DNA of 64,000 nucleotides. It comes from Andreprevotia sp. IGB-42 (lineage in GTDB: Bacteria > Pseudomonadota > Gammaproteobacteria > Burkholderiales > Chitinibacteraceae). Shown in pieces: positions 15,618 to 24,573 of the stretch. The position numbers and the translations under genes were made by a program. The notes under the pieces are model-generated. The model was given only the letters and a program-made list of their open reading frames with translations, made no database searches and was not told where the DNA came from. The stretch spans positions 124,001-188,000 of the forward strand of contig NZ_WXTX01000007.1 of assembly GCF_009848685.1 (NCBI RefSeq). The letters are read 5' to 3'. Positions within the stretch are counted from its first letter, which is position 1, and each line of letters opens with the position of its first letter.

Positions 15618-17044
15618 TCGCCTCCGGAACGGTATCGGCGCAGCAACACCAGTAACAGCAGCAAGCCCGCCAGCGCTGCGTTGCCTGCCAGCAGCAGCCC
15701 GGCATCCGGCGTGGTGGCGATGACGGCGCGGATGTTGGCGTGATAAACCGTCGGCACATACAGCAACAGTACGGTTGTGACCGCCAGTAGCAGCAGTGCG
15801 CTGACCAGCGCCAGGATGGGCCGATGCGCTTTGCCCGCCAGCAGGCGATAGCCGTGCCAGGCAATCAGAGTAGCCAGCAATGCGGTAATGCCGAGCAGCG
15901 CTGCCAGCGGCAGCAGTATGCCCGGCAATACCTGCATGGGCTCACCGGCCTGACCGTGGATGATGTCGACCAGTTGGTTGCCCAAGGTGGGCAATTGCGG
16001 GCCGCTGAAGAAGCTGTTGGCGTTCACCAGCAGCACCATGCCCCATCCTTCCCGTGGCGAGATCGCCATATAACTGTGGTAGTCGGCGGTATCACCCCCG
16101 TGGCTGAACACCGCCGGGTTGGCCGCTTCATACATCCAGCCCATTGCATACATGGTATCGGTGCCGGCGGCCACACCGTCGCGGTGTAGCGTATCGATGC
16201 CCGCTGCGGAGAGTACGCGCGTACCTTGCAGTTCGCCGCCATTGAGTTGCGCCTGCAGATAGCGCCCCATGTCCGCGGCGCTGGCGTACAGGTAGCCGGC
16301 CGGCACGTTGCTATCCGGCCGCGGTACATCGTCTGTGGCAACGGCTTGCCCAAACCAGTAGCGGTGGCCGGTGGCAAGCGCACGTTGCCGCGCTTGCGCC
16401 GCATCCGCAGTGATTTGTGTCATCCGCAGTGGCGTGAAGATATGCTGCTGCACATACTGGCCGTAGGACTGGCCCGAGGCCCGCTCGATCAGCGCACCGA
16501 GGATCACGTAGTTGAGATTGGAATATTCATAATTGGCACCCGGCGCCTGCTGTTGCGGAATGTCGCCCAGTTGCGTGATGCGCTCCGCAATGCGGGTGTG
16601 CGTGGCCATGCCGAAGTCACGATTGCCGTCTGCGGTAGAAATGCCGCTCTGGTGGTTGAGCAGTTGCCGCACCGTGATCTGTGCCGACATGGCCGGATCT
16701 GCCAGCCGGAAATCGGGCAGGTAATGCACCACCGGCTCATCGAGCTTGATCTTGCCTGCTTCAACCAGCTGCATCACCGCCAGCGCGGTAAATGATTTGC
16801 TGACCGAGCCCAGTATGAACAGGCTGTCCGGCGTGACTGCTTGCCCGTCCGGCCCGCGCATGCCGAAGCCCTTGACCTGCAGCACCTGATCCCGGGTTAC
16901 CACCACCAGTGCCGCGCCGGGTACGCCACCCCGGGCCAGCTGTGTTTCTACATAGCGGTTCAGCGCTGGCAGGGTCTGCGCCACATCCCTGGCAAAGCAG
17001 GGCAGGGCGAGCAGGCAGGCGAACAGGGCAAAGCGGATTTTCAT
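15551..17044 (-). CDS. Serine hydrolase of the beta-lactamase/class C family with C-terminal membrane domain
   Basis: The 497-aa protein has a signal peptide (cleavage near CFA-RD, residue 19). The beta-lactamase-like serine hydrolase domain spans about residues 25-370, with the nucleophile Ser80 in SVSK (SxxK), Tyr174-Ser175-Asn176 as the YxN-type motif, and FSHGGDTADY as the third motif. Three hydrophobic segments follow (about residues 385-480), anchoring it to the membrane. The group includes D-aminopeptidases, esterases and PBP-like proteins, so the substrate is open. Its 3' end overlaps the convergent NTF2-like gene by 67 bp. Confidence 0.88.
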   Translation of the reverse strand: MKIRFALFACLLALPCFARDVAQTLPALNRYVETQLARGGVPGAALVVVTRDQVLQVKGFGMRGPDGQAVTPDSLFILGSVSKSFTALAVMQLVEAGKIKLDEPVVHYLPDFRLADPAMSAQITVRQLLNHQSGISTADGNRDFGMATHTRIAERITQLGDIPQQQAPGANYEYSNLNYVILGALIERASGQSYGQYVQQHIFTPLRMTQITADAAQARQRALATGHRYWFGQAVATDDVPRPDSNVPAGYLYASAADMGRYLQAQLNGGELQGTRVLSAAGIDTLHRDGVAAGTDTMYAMGWMYEAANPAVFSHGGDTADYHSYMAISPREGWGMVLLVNANSFFSGPQLPTLGNQLVDIIHGQAGEPMQVLPGILLPLAALLGITALLATLIAWHGYRLLAGKAHRPILALVSALLLLAVTTVLLLYVPTVYHANIRAVIATTPDAGLLLAGNAALAGLLLLLVLLRRYRSGGDQAGTANRRRNQPIRLPITGSF

Positions 17045-17131
17045 GGCTTATGGCGTGGGTGGTGGTGGCAGGGAAGCGCGCGGCCCGCCATAGCGCCGGG
17101 GCCGCTTGCTGCGGGTTTGGTGTTTTGCGGA

Positions 17132-18250
17132 TCAGTGCCCGCTGGCGGCATCACCAAACAGTTTGCCAAGGCCGCGTGGTTGCGAGCGCCAGTATTGCGG
17201 CGGTGCATCCACTTGTGCACCCAGCTCGGCCGCTGCATGCCACGGCCAGCGCGGGTTGTAGAGCATGCCGCGCGCCAGTGCCACCAGGTCTGCTTGACCA
17301 TCCCGCACGATGGCTTCTGCGTGCGCGGCTTCGGTGATCAGCCCCACCGCAATGACGGGGATGGTAGTTATGCTGCGGATGCGTTCGGCAAACGGCACCT
17401 GGTACCCGGCGCCGAGCTGGATCTGCTGGCGTTGCGAGATTCCCCCGCTGGAAACGTGGATGAACGCGCAATCGCGTGTCTGCAATGCCTGCACGAAGGC
17501 GATGCTTTGCTCGATCTCCCAGCCGCCTTCCACCCAATCGGTCGCGGAAATGCGGATGCCCACGGGCATGGAGGAGGGCACGGCCGCACGTATCGCATCG
17601 AATACCGCCAGCGGAAAGCGCATGCGGTTTTCCAGCGTGCCGCCATATTGATCGCTGCGCTGGTTGGCCAATGGGGACAGAAACTGATGCAGCAGATAGC
17701 CATGCGCCGCGTGCAGCTCGATCGCATCGATACCCAGCCGCTGAGCGCGCTGCGCCGCCGCCACGAAGGCATCGCGCACGCGCGCCAGGCCAGCATCATC
17801 CAGCGCCAGCGGCGCATCGTCGGCATCGTTGTGCGGCAGCGATGACGGCGCCACGGTTTGCCAGCCACCTTGCTGGCGGGGCAGCTGTTTGCCGCCTGCC
17901 CACGGCACCGCCACCGATGCCTTGCGCCCGGCATGCGCAAGCTGGATGGCAATCGGCATGGCGGAATGCTGGCGTACCGCTCCCAGCACCCGGCCCAGCG
18001 CCGCTTCGTTCTCTTCCGACCACAAGCCGAGGTCTGCCGGACTGATGCGGCCAGCAGGTTCCACCGCCGTGGCTTCGATGGTGAGCAAACCCGCGCCGGA
18101 GATTGCCAGCTGCCCCAGATGCAGCAGATGCCAGTCGGTGGCGCAGCCGTCCTCGGCCGAGTACTGGCACATGGGGGCGATGACGATGCGGTTTTTCAGC
18201 TGCAGCGCGCCCAGCGCGCAGGAGGTGAAGAGTTGACTGGCCTGGCTCAT
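17132..18250 (-). CDS. NADH:flavin oxidoreductase, old yellow enzyme (YqjM-like)
   Basis: This FMN-dependent ene-reductase of 372 aa is a TIM barrel. The YqjM/thermophilic-like subgroup is indicated by Cys28 in IAPMCQYS, the QLAHAGRKAS strand, the substrate-anion pair in IELHAAHGYLLHQF and LSPLANQRSDQYGG. It probably reduces alpha,beta-unsaturated carbonyls or nitro compounds using NAD(P)H, possibly as detoxification. It sits upstream of the serine hydrolase on the same strand with an 87-bp gap. Confidence 0.92.
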   Translation of the reverse strand: MSQASQLFTSCALGALQLKNRIVIAPMCQYSAEDGCATDWHLLHLGQLAISGAGLLTIEATAVEPAGRISPADLGLWSEENEAALGRVLGAVRQHSAMPIAIQLAHAGRKASVAVPWAGGKQLPRQQGGWQTVAPSSLPHNDADDAPLALDDAGLARVRDAFVAAAQRAQRLGIDAIELHAAHGYLLHQFLSPLANQRSDQYGGTLENRMRFPLAVFDAIRAAVPSSMPVGIRISATDWVEGGWEIEQSIAFVQALQTRDCAFIHVSSGGISQRQQIQLGAGYQVPFAERIRSITTIPVIAVGLITEAAHAEAIVRDGQADLVALARGMLYNPRWPWHAAAELGAQVDAPPQYWRSQPRGLGKLFGDAASGH

Positions 18251-18341
18251 ATCGGTCTCGGTTGCATTGCTTGGGTTATAAGGTGCGAATCACGGCAGGC
18301 AAGTTCTGGCCTGCAGCGGGTATTGGCTGCTGCAGCGTGCA

Positions 18342-18734
18342 TCAAGCACCGTGCGGCATCGAAATATGCTGATGGGTGATCCGCCACTGCCCGTCGTGCT
18401 GCTCCAGGCAGAACGTGGCACGTACCCAGTCTTCAAACGTGTTGCCGCCCTGCAGTGTGCCGCCGCAGTGGATCAGCCCGTAGGCAAATGCCACCTGTTC
18501 CCCGGCATGGATGCGCAGGCCCTGCACCTCGAACCGCAGCTCGCCTTGCGTCTGCGGTTGCCAGTCATCCCAGCTTTGCCGGTAGGCGGCCGTGCCGATG
18601 TATTGCACCGGCGGCAGCACGTCGTAGATGACGGCATCGGCAGCGTGGCCGTCGAGCACGCGGTCCAGCGCACCACTACGGGTATTTTCGGCCCACTGCT
18701 CGATCAGCGTGCGGATTGCGGTTTCGTCTTTCAT
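18342..18734 (-). CDS. SnoaL-like / DUF4440-type NTF2-fold protein
   Basis: From the ATG at 18734 (AAAGG upstream) the product has 130 aa; a TTG at 18767 would extend it by 11. It shows the NTF2 pattern: AIRTLIEQWAENTRSGALDRVL, DAVIYDVLPPVQYIG, YGLIHCGG and WRITHQHISMPHGA at the C-terminus. Proteins with this ending are often annotated as ketosteroid isomerase-like, but no activity is proven. It is on the same strand between the OYE and dienelactone hydrolase genes. Confidence 0.8.
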   Translation of the reverse strand: MKDETAIRTLIEQWAENTRSGALDRVLDGHAADAVIYDVLPPVQYIGTAAYRQSWDDWQPQTQGELRFEVQGLRIHAGEQVAFAYGLIHCGGTLQGGNTFEDWVRATFCLEQHDGQWRITHQHISMPHGA

Positions 18735-18808
18735 TGGTGCGGCCTTTGAGGTGCCAGATTCAGGCAACGCCTTGCTGCATGGATGCAGGCGTTGCCCTTG
18801 TACGCAGC

Positions 18809-19546
18809 TCAGCGCAGCACGCGCCCGAACAGGCCCAGTGCCAGCGCGTAGCCGGTCAGCGCCAGCTGCGGATCGTAGCGTTCGCCTTCGTCGCGCATGA
18901 AGGCATGCTGGCCGTTGAATTCGTGCCAGGTGTAGTTGAGTTCGGCAGCGGCCAGCTTGCGGTAGACCTCGGCGCGGCCGGCGGCGGGGATGTGCGGATC
19001 CTGTTTGCCCCAGATCATCAATAGCTCGCCCTTGATGTTGTCCAGCCTGTCCATGCTGTGCTGGCCGGGGGCGTTGGGGATGGTGTGGTTGTGCAGGTCA
19101 GTGGCGTAGAAGCACGCGGTGGCCTTCACTTCCGGCTGCAGTGCGGCACGGAAGGCCAGGTGACCGCCGATGCAGAAGCCCATCGCACCGACCTGGCCGT
19201 TGCTCCATTGCTGCTGTGCGGCCCAGTCGATCATCGCGCGGTTGTCGCTGTCGTAATCGGTGGCCTGCTTGGCCGCCTTGTCGGCGTTGCCCTTGTCGCG
19301 GCCGGCGTTGTCGTAGGCCAGCACGGTGCCGATGGGGTTGAGCTCGTGGAACACCTCGGGCACCAGCACCGCATAGCCGTGGCCGGCCAGCAAGCGTGCT
19401 GCGCGCTCGATCGGGCCGGTTTGCTGGAAGATTTCCGAATAGAACAGGATGACCGGGTATCTGCCGCCATCGGCCGGGCGATGCACATAGGTACGCATGG
19501 TGCCGGTGGGCGTGGGCAGGTCGATATGCTGGCTTTGGACGATCAT
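18809..19546 (-). CDS. Dienelactone hydrolase family protein
   Basis: This alpha/beta hydrolase of 245 aa starts at the ATG at 19546, with GAGGA as ribosome binding site. The nucleophile elbow GFCIGGHL carries Cys125, as in true dienelactone hydrolases, with the acid in WGKQDPHIP and the catalytic His in FNGQHAFMRDEGERYD. The family opens lactones or cleaves esters. With the neighbouring OYE and NTF2-like genes it suggests a small detoxification or catabolic group, although a specific pathway is not visible. Confidence 0.9.
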   Translation of the reverse strand: MIVQSQHIDLPTPTGTMRTYVHRPADGGRYPVILFYSEIFQQTGPIERAARLLAGHGYAVLVPEVFHELNPIGTVLAYDNAGRDKGNADKAAKQATDYDSDNRAMIDWAAQQQWSNGQVGAMGFCIGGHLAFRAALQPEVKATACFYATDLHNHTIPNAPGQHSMDRLDNIKGELLMIWGKQDPHIPAAGRAEVYRKLAAAELNYTWHEFNGQHAFMRDEGERYDPQLALTGYALALGLFGRVLR

Positions 19547-19798
19547 GGCAATTCCTCGAATCTGGGGTGGGTCGAGTTTAGCGGATCGCGTTTGGTCTTG
19601 CCGCATCCGACAGGCTGAGGCGGTACTTTTTGCTGCATTCGCGTCAGCCGTTTACAGGCAAATCATCATGTAATCAGCGCTCTGGCTACGTGTCGGACAG
19701 GTAGCCACGCTGTTTTGGGCGGGACGGAAGCCGCGCTTTGCGGCACAATGCGCAAGCGGGATACACCGCAAACACAGGGCGCCGCATCGGCGCACACC

Positions 19799-21103
19799 AT
19801 GGGTAGTAATCTATTGCTGGTCGTTGGCGCACTTTTTCTGGTGCTGCTGAACGGCTTCTTCGTTGCCGCTGAGTTCGGTCTGGTCAAACTGCGGCAAACG
19901 CGTGTCAAGGCAATCGCCAAGCGCAACGGATGGCGCGGGCGCATGCTGATCAAGGTACACAGTGACCTTGATGCTTATCTCTCCGCCTGCCAGCTGGGCA
20001 TCACGCTGGCCTCGCTGGGCCTGGGCTGGATCGGCGAACCGGCGTTTGCCGGCTTGCTGCGCCCGGTGCTGGAAGGTGTGGGCATCCACAAGCCGGAAAT
20101 CGTGCACGGCATCTCGTTCTTCTTCGCGTTCTTCACCATCTCTTACCTGCATATCGTGGTGGGCGAGCTGGCTCCCAAGTCGATGGCGATCCGCATGTCG
20201 GAGAAAGTGGGCCTGTGGACGGCCGCGCCGCTGTATGCGTTCTACTGGGTAATGTATCCGGGCATCTGGGTGCTGAACCACAGCGCCAACCGCGTGCTGC
20301 GCGTGCTGGGGCTGGATGCCAGCCACGGCCACGAAGGCGATTACTCGCCGGAAGAACTCAAGCTGATCCTGCGTGGCTCGCAGGTATCGGAAGACTTCAG
20401 CGGTGAAGAATGGCGCGTGCTGGCGCAATCGCTGGATTTCCGCGATCTGGACGTGGGCGACCTGATGCGCCCGCTGCGCGAGATGGTGCCGTTGTCGGTT
20501 ACCGATCCGGTGGACGTGAGCCTGGCGCGCATGGTGCAAACGCGCTACAGCCGTTACCCCTTGCTGGCCGAGGACGGCAGCGTGCTGGGCATGATCCACC
20601 TGAAAGACGTGTTCTTCGCCATGGAGCGCAATGCACTACCGGATGATCTGAAAGACCTGGCCCGCCCGGTGGAAGTGGTGTCGCCGGAAGAACCCGCACT
20701 GGCGCTGTTCCGCCGTTTCCGTACCGTGGCGCCGCACTTTGCCGTGGTGGCGGGGCCAGATGGCCAGCCGCAGGGCTTCATCACGCTGGATAACCTGCTG
20801 GCTGCGCTGGTGGGCGAAATCCGCGATGAATACCGGCAATCGCAAAACGAATGGTCACGGCTGGACGATGGCTCGCTGATCGGCAAGGGCAGCCTGCCCA
20901 TCTTCACACTGGAGCGCGCCATCGGCATCGATATCGAGCACGACGATACCGCCGACAGCGTGGGTGGCCTGATCCTGGGCAAGCTGGGCGAGTTGCCGCA
21001 TGAAGGCCAGCGCATCGAGTTCGACCAGTTCGATACCGTGGTCAAGAAAATGAACGGCCCGCGCATCGTGCTGGTGCGCGTCTACCCCAAGCAGGAAGGC
21101 TGA
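19799..21103 (+). CDS. CNNM/CorC (HlyC) family membrane protein with CBS domains
   Basis: From the ATG at 19799 the product has 434 aa; upstream in-frame ATGs (for example 19748) are possible but add a non-hydrophobic leader. A DUF21 membrane domain occupies about residues 1-190, starting LLLVVGALFLVLLNGFFVAAE. A CBS pair follows (about 205-330) with RYSRYPLLAEDGSVLGMIHLKD, quoted here as RYSRYPLLAEDGSVLG. The C-terminal CorC_HlyC domain ends KMNGPRIVLVRVYPK. The family is linked to Mg/Co efflux and adaptation to divalent metals. The gene stands alone. Confidence 0.92.
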   Translation: MGSNLLLVVGALFLVLLNGFFVAAEFGLVKLRQTRVKAIAKRNGWRGRMLIKVHSDLDAYLSACQLGITLASLGLGWIGEPAFAGLLRPVLEGVGIHKPEIVHGISFFFAFFTISYLHIVVGELAPKSMAIRMSEKVGLWTAAPLYAFYWVMYPGIWVLNHSANRVLRVLGLDASHGHEGDYSPEELKLILRGSQVSEDFSGEEWRVLAQSLDFRDLDVGDLMRPLREMVPLSVTDPVDVSLARMVQTRYSRYPLLAEDGSVLGMIHLKDVFFAMERNALPDDLKDLARPVEVVSPEEPALALFRRFRTVAPHFAVVAGPDGQPQGFITLDNLLAALVGEIRDEYRQSQNEWSRLDDGSLIGKGSLPIFTLERAIGIDIEHDDTADSVGGLILGKLGELPHEGQRIEFDQFDTVVKKMNGPRIVLVRVYPKQEG

Positions 21104-21311
21104 CGTGGCGCTGCGCCGCCGCTGCCGCAGGGGCTTGCCGCGCAGCGCGGCGGCCCGGCTGGCGTTGCGGGTGAGTGCGGCGCAACGCCGTCGCTGTTTC
21201 CGCGCCGGCCAGTAACGCGCGCCAGCAGGCCGCGTTGCCGCCCGCCGCCATCCGGGCGGGAACGATCAGCGGCTGCGTGTGTTCAACAGGTATCAAGCCA
21301 CGGAGAACGCC

Positions 21312-22766
21312 ATGCTCGAATTGAATGATCCGCAACTGCTCAAGACCGCGTGTTACCTGGCTGGCGAATGGCAGCAGGCCGATAGCAGCAACACGCTGGA
21401 CGTGAACAACCCCGCCACCGGGGAATGTATCGCCACCGTGCCGGCGATGGGCGCGGCCGAGGCTGCGCGTGCCATTGTTGCAGCCGATGCCGCATGGCCG
21501 GCCTGGCGTGCAAAGTCCGCCAAGGAACGCGCCACCATCCTGCGCCGCTGGTTCGAGCTGATGCTGGCCAACCTGGATGACCTGGCGCTGATCATGACCG
21601 CCGAGCAAGGCAAGCCGCTGGCCGAATCCCGTGGCGAAATCGCTTATGCGGCCAGCTTCATCGAATGGTTTGCAGAAGAAGGCAAGCGCATCGAGGGCGA
21701 CGTGCTGCAGCACCCGCAGGCGGACAAACGCATCATGGTGATCAAGCAGCCGATCGGCGTATGCGCGGCGATCACGCCGTGGAATTTCCCGGCTGCGATG
21801 ATCACGCGCAAGGCGGGCGCCGCGCTTGCCGCCGGCTGCACCATGGTGGTGAAGCCCGCCAGCCAGACGCCGCTGACTGCATTGGCGCTGGCCGAACTGG
21901 CCGGGCGTGCCGGCATCCCCGCCGGGGTGTTCAGCGTGCTGACCGGTAGCGCCAACGAGATCGGTACCGAGCTTGCCACCAACCCCACCGTGCGCAAATT
22001 GTCGTTCACCGGCAGCACCGCAGTGGGCGCCAAACTGATGGCGCAATGCGCGGGCACCATCAAGAAGGTATCGCTGGAGCTGGGCGGCAATGCGCCGTTC
22101 ATCGTGTTCGACGATGCCGATCTGGATGCCGCCGTGGAGGGCGCCATGGCCTCCAAATACCGTAATACCGGGCAAACTTGCGTGTGCGCCAACCGCATCC
22201 TGGTGCAAGCGGGCATTTACGATGCGTTTGCCGGGCGGCTCACCGAGGCGGTGGCAAAGCTCAAGGTGGGCAACGGCATGGAAGCGGGCGTGAACCAGGG
22301 CCCGCTGATCAACCCGGCTGCGGTGGACAAGGTGGAAGCACACATCACCGATGCGCTGGGCAAGGGCGCGCGCATACTGATCGGCGGCAAGCGCCACGCA
22401 TTGGGCCAGACCTTTTTCGAACCCACGCTGCTGGCCGACGTGACGCCGGACATGCTGGTGGCGCGCGAGGAAACCTTCGGTCCGCTGGCGCCGCTGTTCA
22501 AGTTCGATACCGAAGCCGAGGCCATCCACATGGCGAACGATACCGAATTCGGCCTGGCCAGTTACTTCTACAGCCGCGACCTGGGCCGTGTGTTCCGCGT
22601 GGCAGAGGCGCTGGAATACGGCATGGTGGGGATCAACGTCGGCGTGTTTTCCAACGAAGTGGGGCCGTTCGGCGGCATCAAGCAATCCGGCCATGGCCGC
22701 GAAGGCTCGAAATACGGGCTGGATGATTATCTGGAAATCAAATACCTGTGCATCGGTGGTGTATAG
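21312..22766 (+). CDS. gabD: NADP-dependent succinate-semialdehyde dehydrogenase
   Basis: It oxidises succinate semialdehyde to succinate in 4-aminobutyrate breakdown. The ATG at 21312 follows GGAG and gives 484 aa, the family length. The catalytic Cys is residue 290 in GQTCVCANR, where the CxC pair is typical of GabD. The catalytic Glu lies in LELGGNAPFIVFDD, and TPWNFPAAMITRK is the cofactor-region motif. No gabT or transporter is adjacent. The gene ends at a strong terminator (22798-22822). Confidence 0.94.
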   Translation: MLELNDPQLLKTACYLAGEWQQADSSNTLDVNNPATGECIATVPAMGAAEAARAIVAADAAWPAWRAKSAKERATILRRWFELMLANLDDLALIMTAEQGKPLAESRGEIAYAASFIEWFAEEGKRIEGDVLQHPQADKRIMVIKQPIGVCAAITPWNFPAAMITRKAGAALAAGCTMVVKPASQTPLTALALAELAGRAGIPAGVFSVLTGSANEIGTELATNPTVRKLSFTGSTAVGAKLMAQCAGTIKKVSLELGGNAPFIVFDDADLDAAVEGAMASKYRNTGQTCVCANRILVQAGIYDAFAGRLTEAVAKLKVGNGMEAGVNQGPLINPAAVDKVEAHITDALGKGARILIGGKRHALGQTFFEPTLLADVTPDMLVAREETFGPLAPLFKFDTEAEAIHMANDTEFGLASYFYSRDLGRVFRVAEALEYGMVGINVGVFSNEVGPFGGIKQSGHGREGSKYGLDDYLEIKYLCIGGV

Positions 22767-22797
22767 CCGCCAGTGTCATGTTTCGCAGATCGCTACA

Positions 22798-22822
22798 ACG
22801 CCCGGCCTGCCCGGGCGTTTTG
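22798..22822 (+). terminator. Intrinsic terminator after gabD
   Basis: A 9-bp perfect stem AACGCCCGG/CCGGGCGTT with loop CCTGC is followed by TT and then GCC. It starts 32 bp after the gabD stop. Confidence 0.8.
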
Positions 22823-22897
22823 CCGTGTATTGCCTGCGCGTTGGCATTTGAAGGGGTGTTGCCGCGGGTGCGATGCTGATGAATGGCGCTTGACGTG

Positions 22898-22936
22898 ATA
22901 TCTTGCGATATATATCTTAAGATATGTTTTAAGATG
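22898..22936 (+). promoter_or_regulatory. Palindromic operator cluster upstream of yqjI
   Basis: A perfect 14-bp palindrome ATATCTTAAGATAT (22912-22925) is flanked by further half-sites: ATATCTT at 22898-22904 and AAGAT at 22931-22935. The cluster lies 24-62 bp before the yqjI ATG, where a promoter would be. E. coli YqjI represses itself and yqjH through inverted repeats, so these are probable autoregulatory operators. Confidence 0.7.
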
Positions 22937-22959
22937 TTTTCGCACACGAGGAGCTTGGC

Positions 22960-23691
22960 ATGCGGGACGGAAAAGGCTTTTTCGGGCAGGACATGCTGGC
23001 AAGGCTGCGCCAGCGTATCGCAGCGCACCATGCTGCGCACGGGCACCACCACCACGGCTGGCATGGCCGGCATCACGCGCATGCGATGGGCGGCGGCGGG
23101 CGGCATCGCGGCCACGGTGGTAGTTTCTTCGGTGGCCCGGGTGGTTTCGATGGCGACAGCGGCGGCATGCCGCGTGGCCGCAAGTTCAGTTCGGAAGACT
23201 TGCAGTTGCTGTTGCTGGCTTTGCTGGCAGACCAGCCCGCGCATGGCTACGAATTGATCAAGGCACTGCAGACGCGCTCCAACGGTTTCTACAGCCCCAG
23301 CCCCGGCATGGTGTACCCGGCGCTCACCTATCTGGAAGAAATCGGCCATGCCACGGTGGAGGCCACTGGCAACCGCAAGTGCTACCAGCTGGCCGAGCCA
23401 GGCCGCGTGTATCTGGCCGCCAACCGCGAGCGGGTGGATTTCATGCTGGCCAAGCTGCTGCATATCGGCCGCAAGATGGATTCGGTACGCCGGGCATTTT
23501 CTGGCGAGGAGGAATCTGGCGATGACGCCGGCCCATGGCTGCCGGAACTGGCGAATGCGCGCCGCGCGCTCAAGCATGCATTGCTGATGCGTACTGATGC
23601 ACCGGCTGAAGAGCAACGCCGCATTGCCGCCATCCTGGCCTGTGCCACGGCCGAGATCGAAGCGGGTGCCCCGCAGCGGCCGGCCGAGTGA
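22960..23691 (+). CDS. yqjI: PadR family metal-responsive regulator, YqjI-like
   Basis: The 243-aa protein has a His- and Gly-rich N-terminal extension (residues 20-60, with HGHHHHGWHGRHHAH) that looks like a nickel/iron-binding segment. A PadR winged helix follows, starting near residue 70 (LQLLLLALLADQPAHGYELI, then SPSPGMVYPALTYLEEIGH). In E. coli the nickel-binding YqjI represses the ferric reductase gene yqjH. Here the next gene, 23 bp downstream, is the same type of siderophore-interacting reductase, which strongly supports the assignment. The start has AGGAG spaced 7 bases. Confidence 0.87.
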   Translation: MRDGKGFFGQDMLARLRQRIAAHHAAHGHHHHGWHGRHHAHAMGGGGRHRGHGGSFFGGPGGFDGDSGGMPRGRKFSSEDLQLLLLALLADQPAHGYELIKALQTRSNGFYSPSPGMVYPALTYLEEIGHATVEATGNRKCYQLAEPGRVYLAANRERVDFMLAKLLHIGRKMDSVRRAFSGEEESGDDAGPWLPELANARRALKHALLMRTDAPAEEQRRIAAILACATAEIEAGAPQRPAE

Positions 23692-23714
23692 TCAACCCCC
23701 ATACAGGATAAACC

Positions 23715-24527
23715 ATGACTTCTAGTACCGAGCTTGCCCCGCAGCGGGTGCGCCATCCGCTGAAATTCCGTTTGCTGCAGGTCAGCCGCGTGCAGCCGCT
23801 GAGCCCGCACCTGGTGCGCATCACGCTGAGCGGGGATGACCTGGCGGATTTCGTTTCCGCCTCGTTCGACGACCATATCAAGGTGTTCTTCCCCGCCGCC
23901 GGCGAGGACAAGCCCAACCTGCCCACCATGGGCGAAGATGGCCCCGTGTACCCGCAAGGCGCAGCTCGCCCGGTAGCGCGTGACTACACGCCGCGCCGCT
24001 TTGATGCAGCAGCAAACGAACTGGATATCGACTTCGTGCTGCATGGCATCGGCCCGGCCACCACCTGGGCGGCACAGGCACAGGTCGGCCAGTACCTTGG
24101 CATCGGCGGGCCGCGTGGTTCGTTCGTGATCCCTGCCGGTTATGACTGGCACCTGCTGATCGGCGACGATAGCGCCTTGCCGGCCATCGCGCGCCGGCTG
24201 GAGCAATTACCCGCCGACAGCCGCGCGCTGGTGATCGTGGAAGTGGCGGATGCCGGCGCGCAAATCCGTCTGGATACTTCAGCCGATGCCAGCGTGCAGT
24301 GGCTGCATCGCAGCGATGCAGGTGGCGCAGCGCAGGTGGTGGATGCCGTGCGCAAGCTGGTACTGCCGGCCGGCACCGGCTACGCATGGGCCGCGGGCGA
24401 GCTGGCTACCGCGCAGGCGGTACGCAAGGTGCTGGTGGATGAACTGGGCATTGCCAAGAACCAGATCCGCGCCGCCAGTTACTGGAAGCAGGGCGCAGTG
24501 GCATCGCACGAAACGCTGGATGATTGA
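23715..24527 (+). CDS. yqjH: Siderophore-interacting FAD protein / NADPH-dependent ferric reductase, YqjH-like
   Basis: This cytoplasmic flavoprotein releases iron from ferric chelates. The 270-aa product has the FAD-binding domain (LVRITLSGDDLADF, YTPRRFD, then DIDFVLHGIGPATTWAAQA, quoted as VLHGIGPATTWA) and GPRGSFVIP. The C-terminal SIP domain has LIGDDSALPAIARRLEQLP and YAWAAGELATAQAVRKVL. It forms an operon with the PadR regulator upstream, so expression probably responds to nickel or iron. It is followed by a hairpin shared with the convergent GNAT gene. Confidence 0.9.
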   Translation: MTSSTELAPQRVRHPLKFRLLQVSRVQPLSPHLVRITLSGDDLADFVSASFDDHIKVFFPAAGEDKPNLPTMGEDGPVYPQGAARPVARDYTPRRFDAAANELDIDFVLHGIGPATTWAAQAQVGQYLGIGGPRGSFVIPAGYDWHLLIGDDSALPAIARRLEQLPADSRALVIVEVADAGAQIRLDTSADASVQWLHRSDAGGAAQVVDAVRKLVLPAGTGYAWAAGELATAQAVRKVLVDELGIAKNQIRAASYWKQGAVASHETLDD

Positions 24528-24556
24528 GGCTGCAGGGCCCGGGCGGTGTTGCAGCC
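24528..24556. terminator. Hairpin between convergent yqjH and GNAT genes
   Basis: A 7-bp stem GGCTGCA/TGCAGCC with a GC-rich 15-base loop begins directly after the yqjH stop. There is no T tract, so termination is only suggested. Confidence 0.4.
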
Positions 24557-24573
24557 CGTACCGGCCGGGTTGA

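Noticed and set aside
22975-23130. CAC/CAT-rich stretch as a possible tandem repeat or CRISPR
   Set aside because: It is the His-rich coding part of the PadR regulator; no regular repeat units. No CRISPR array was seen anywhere in the window.
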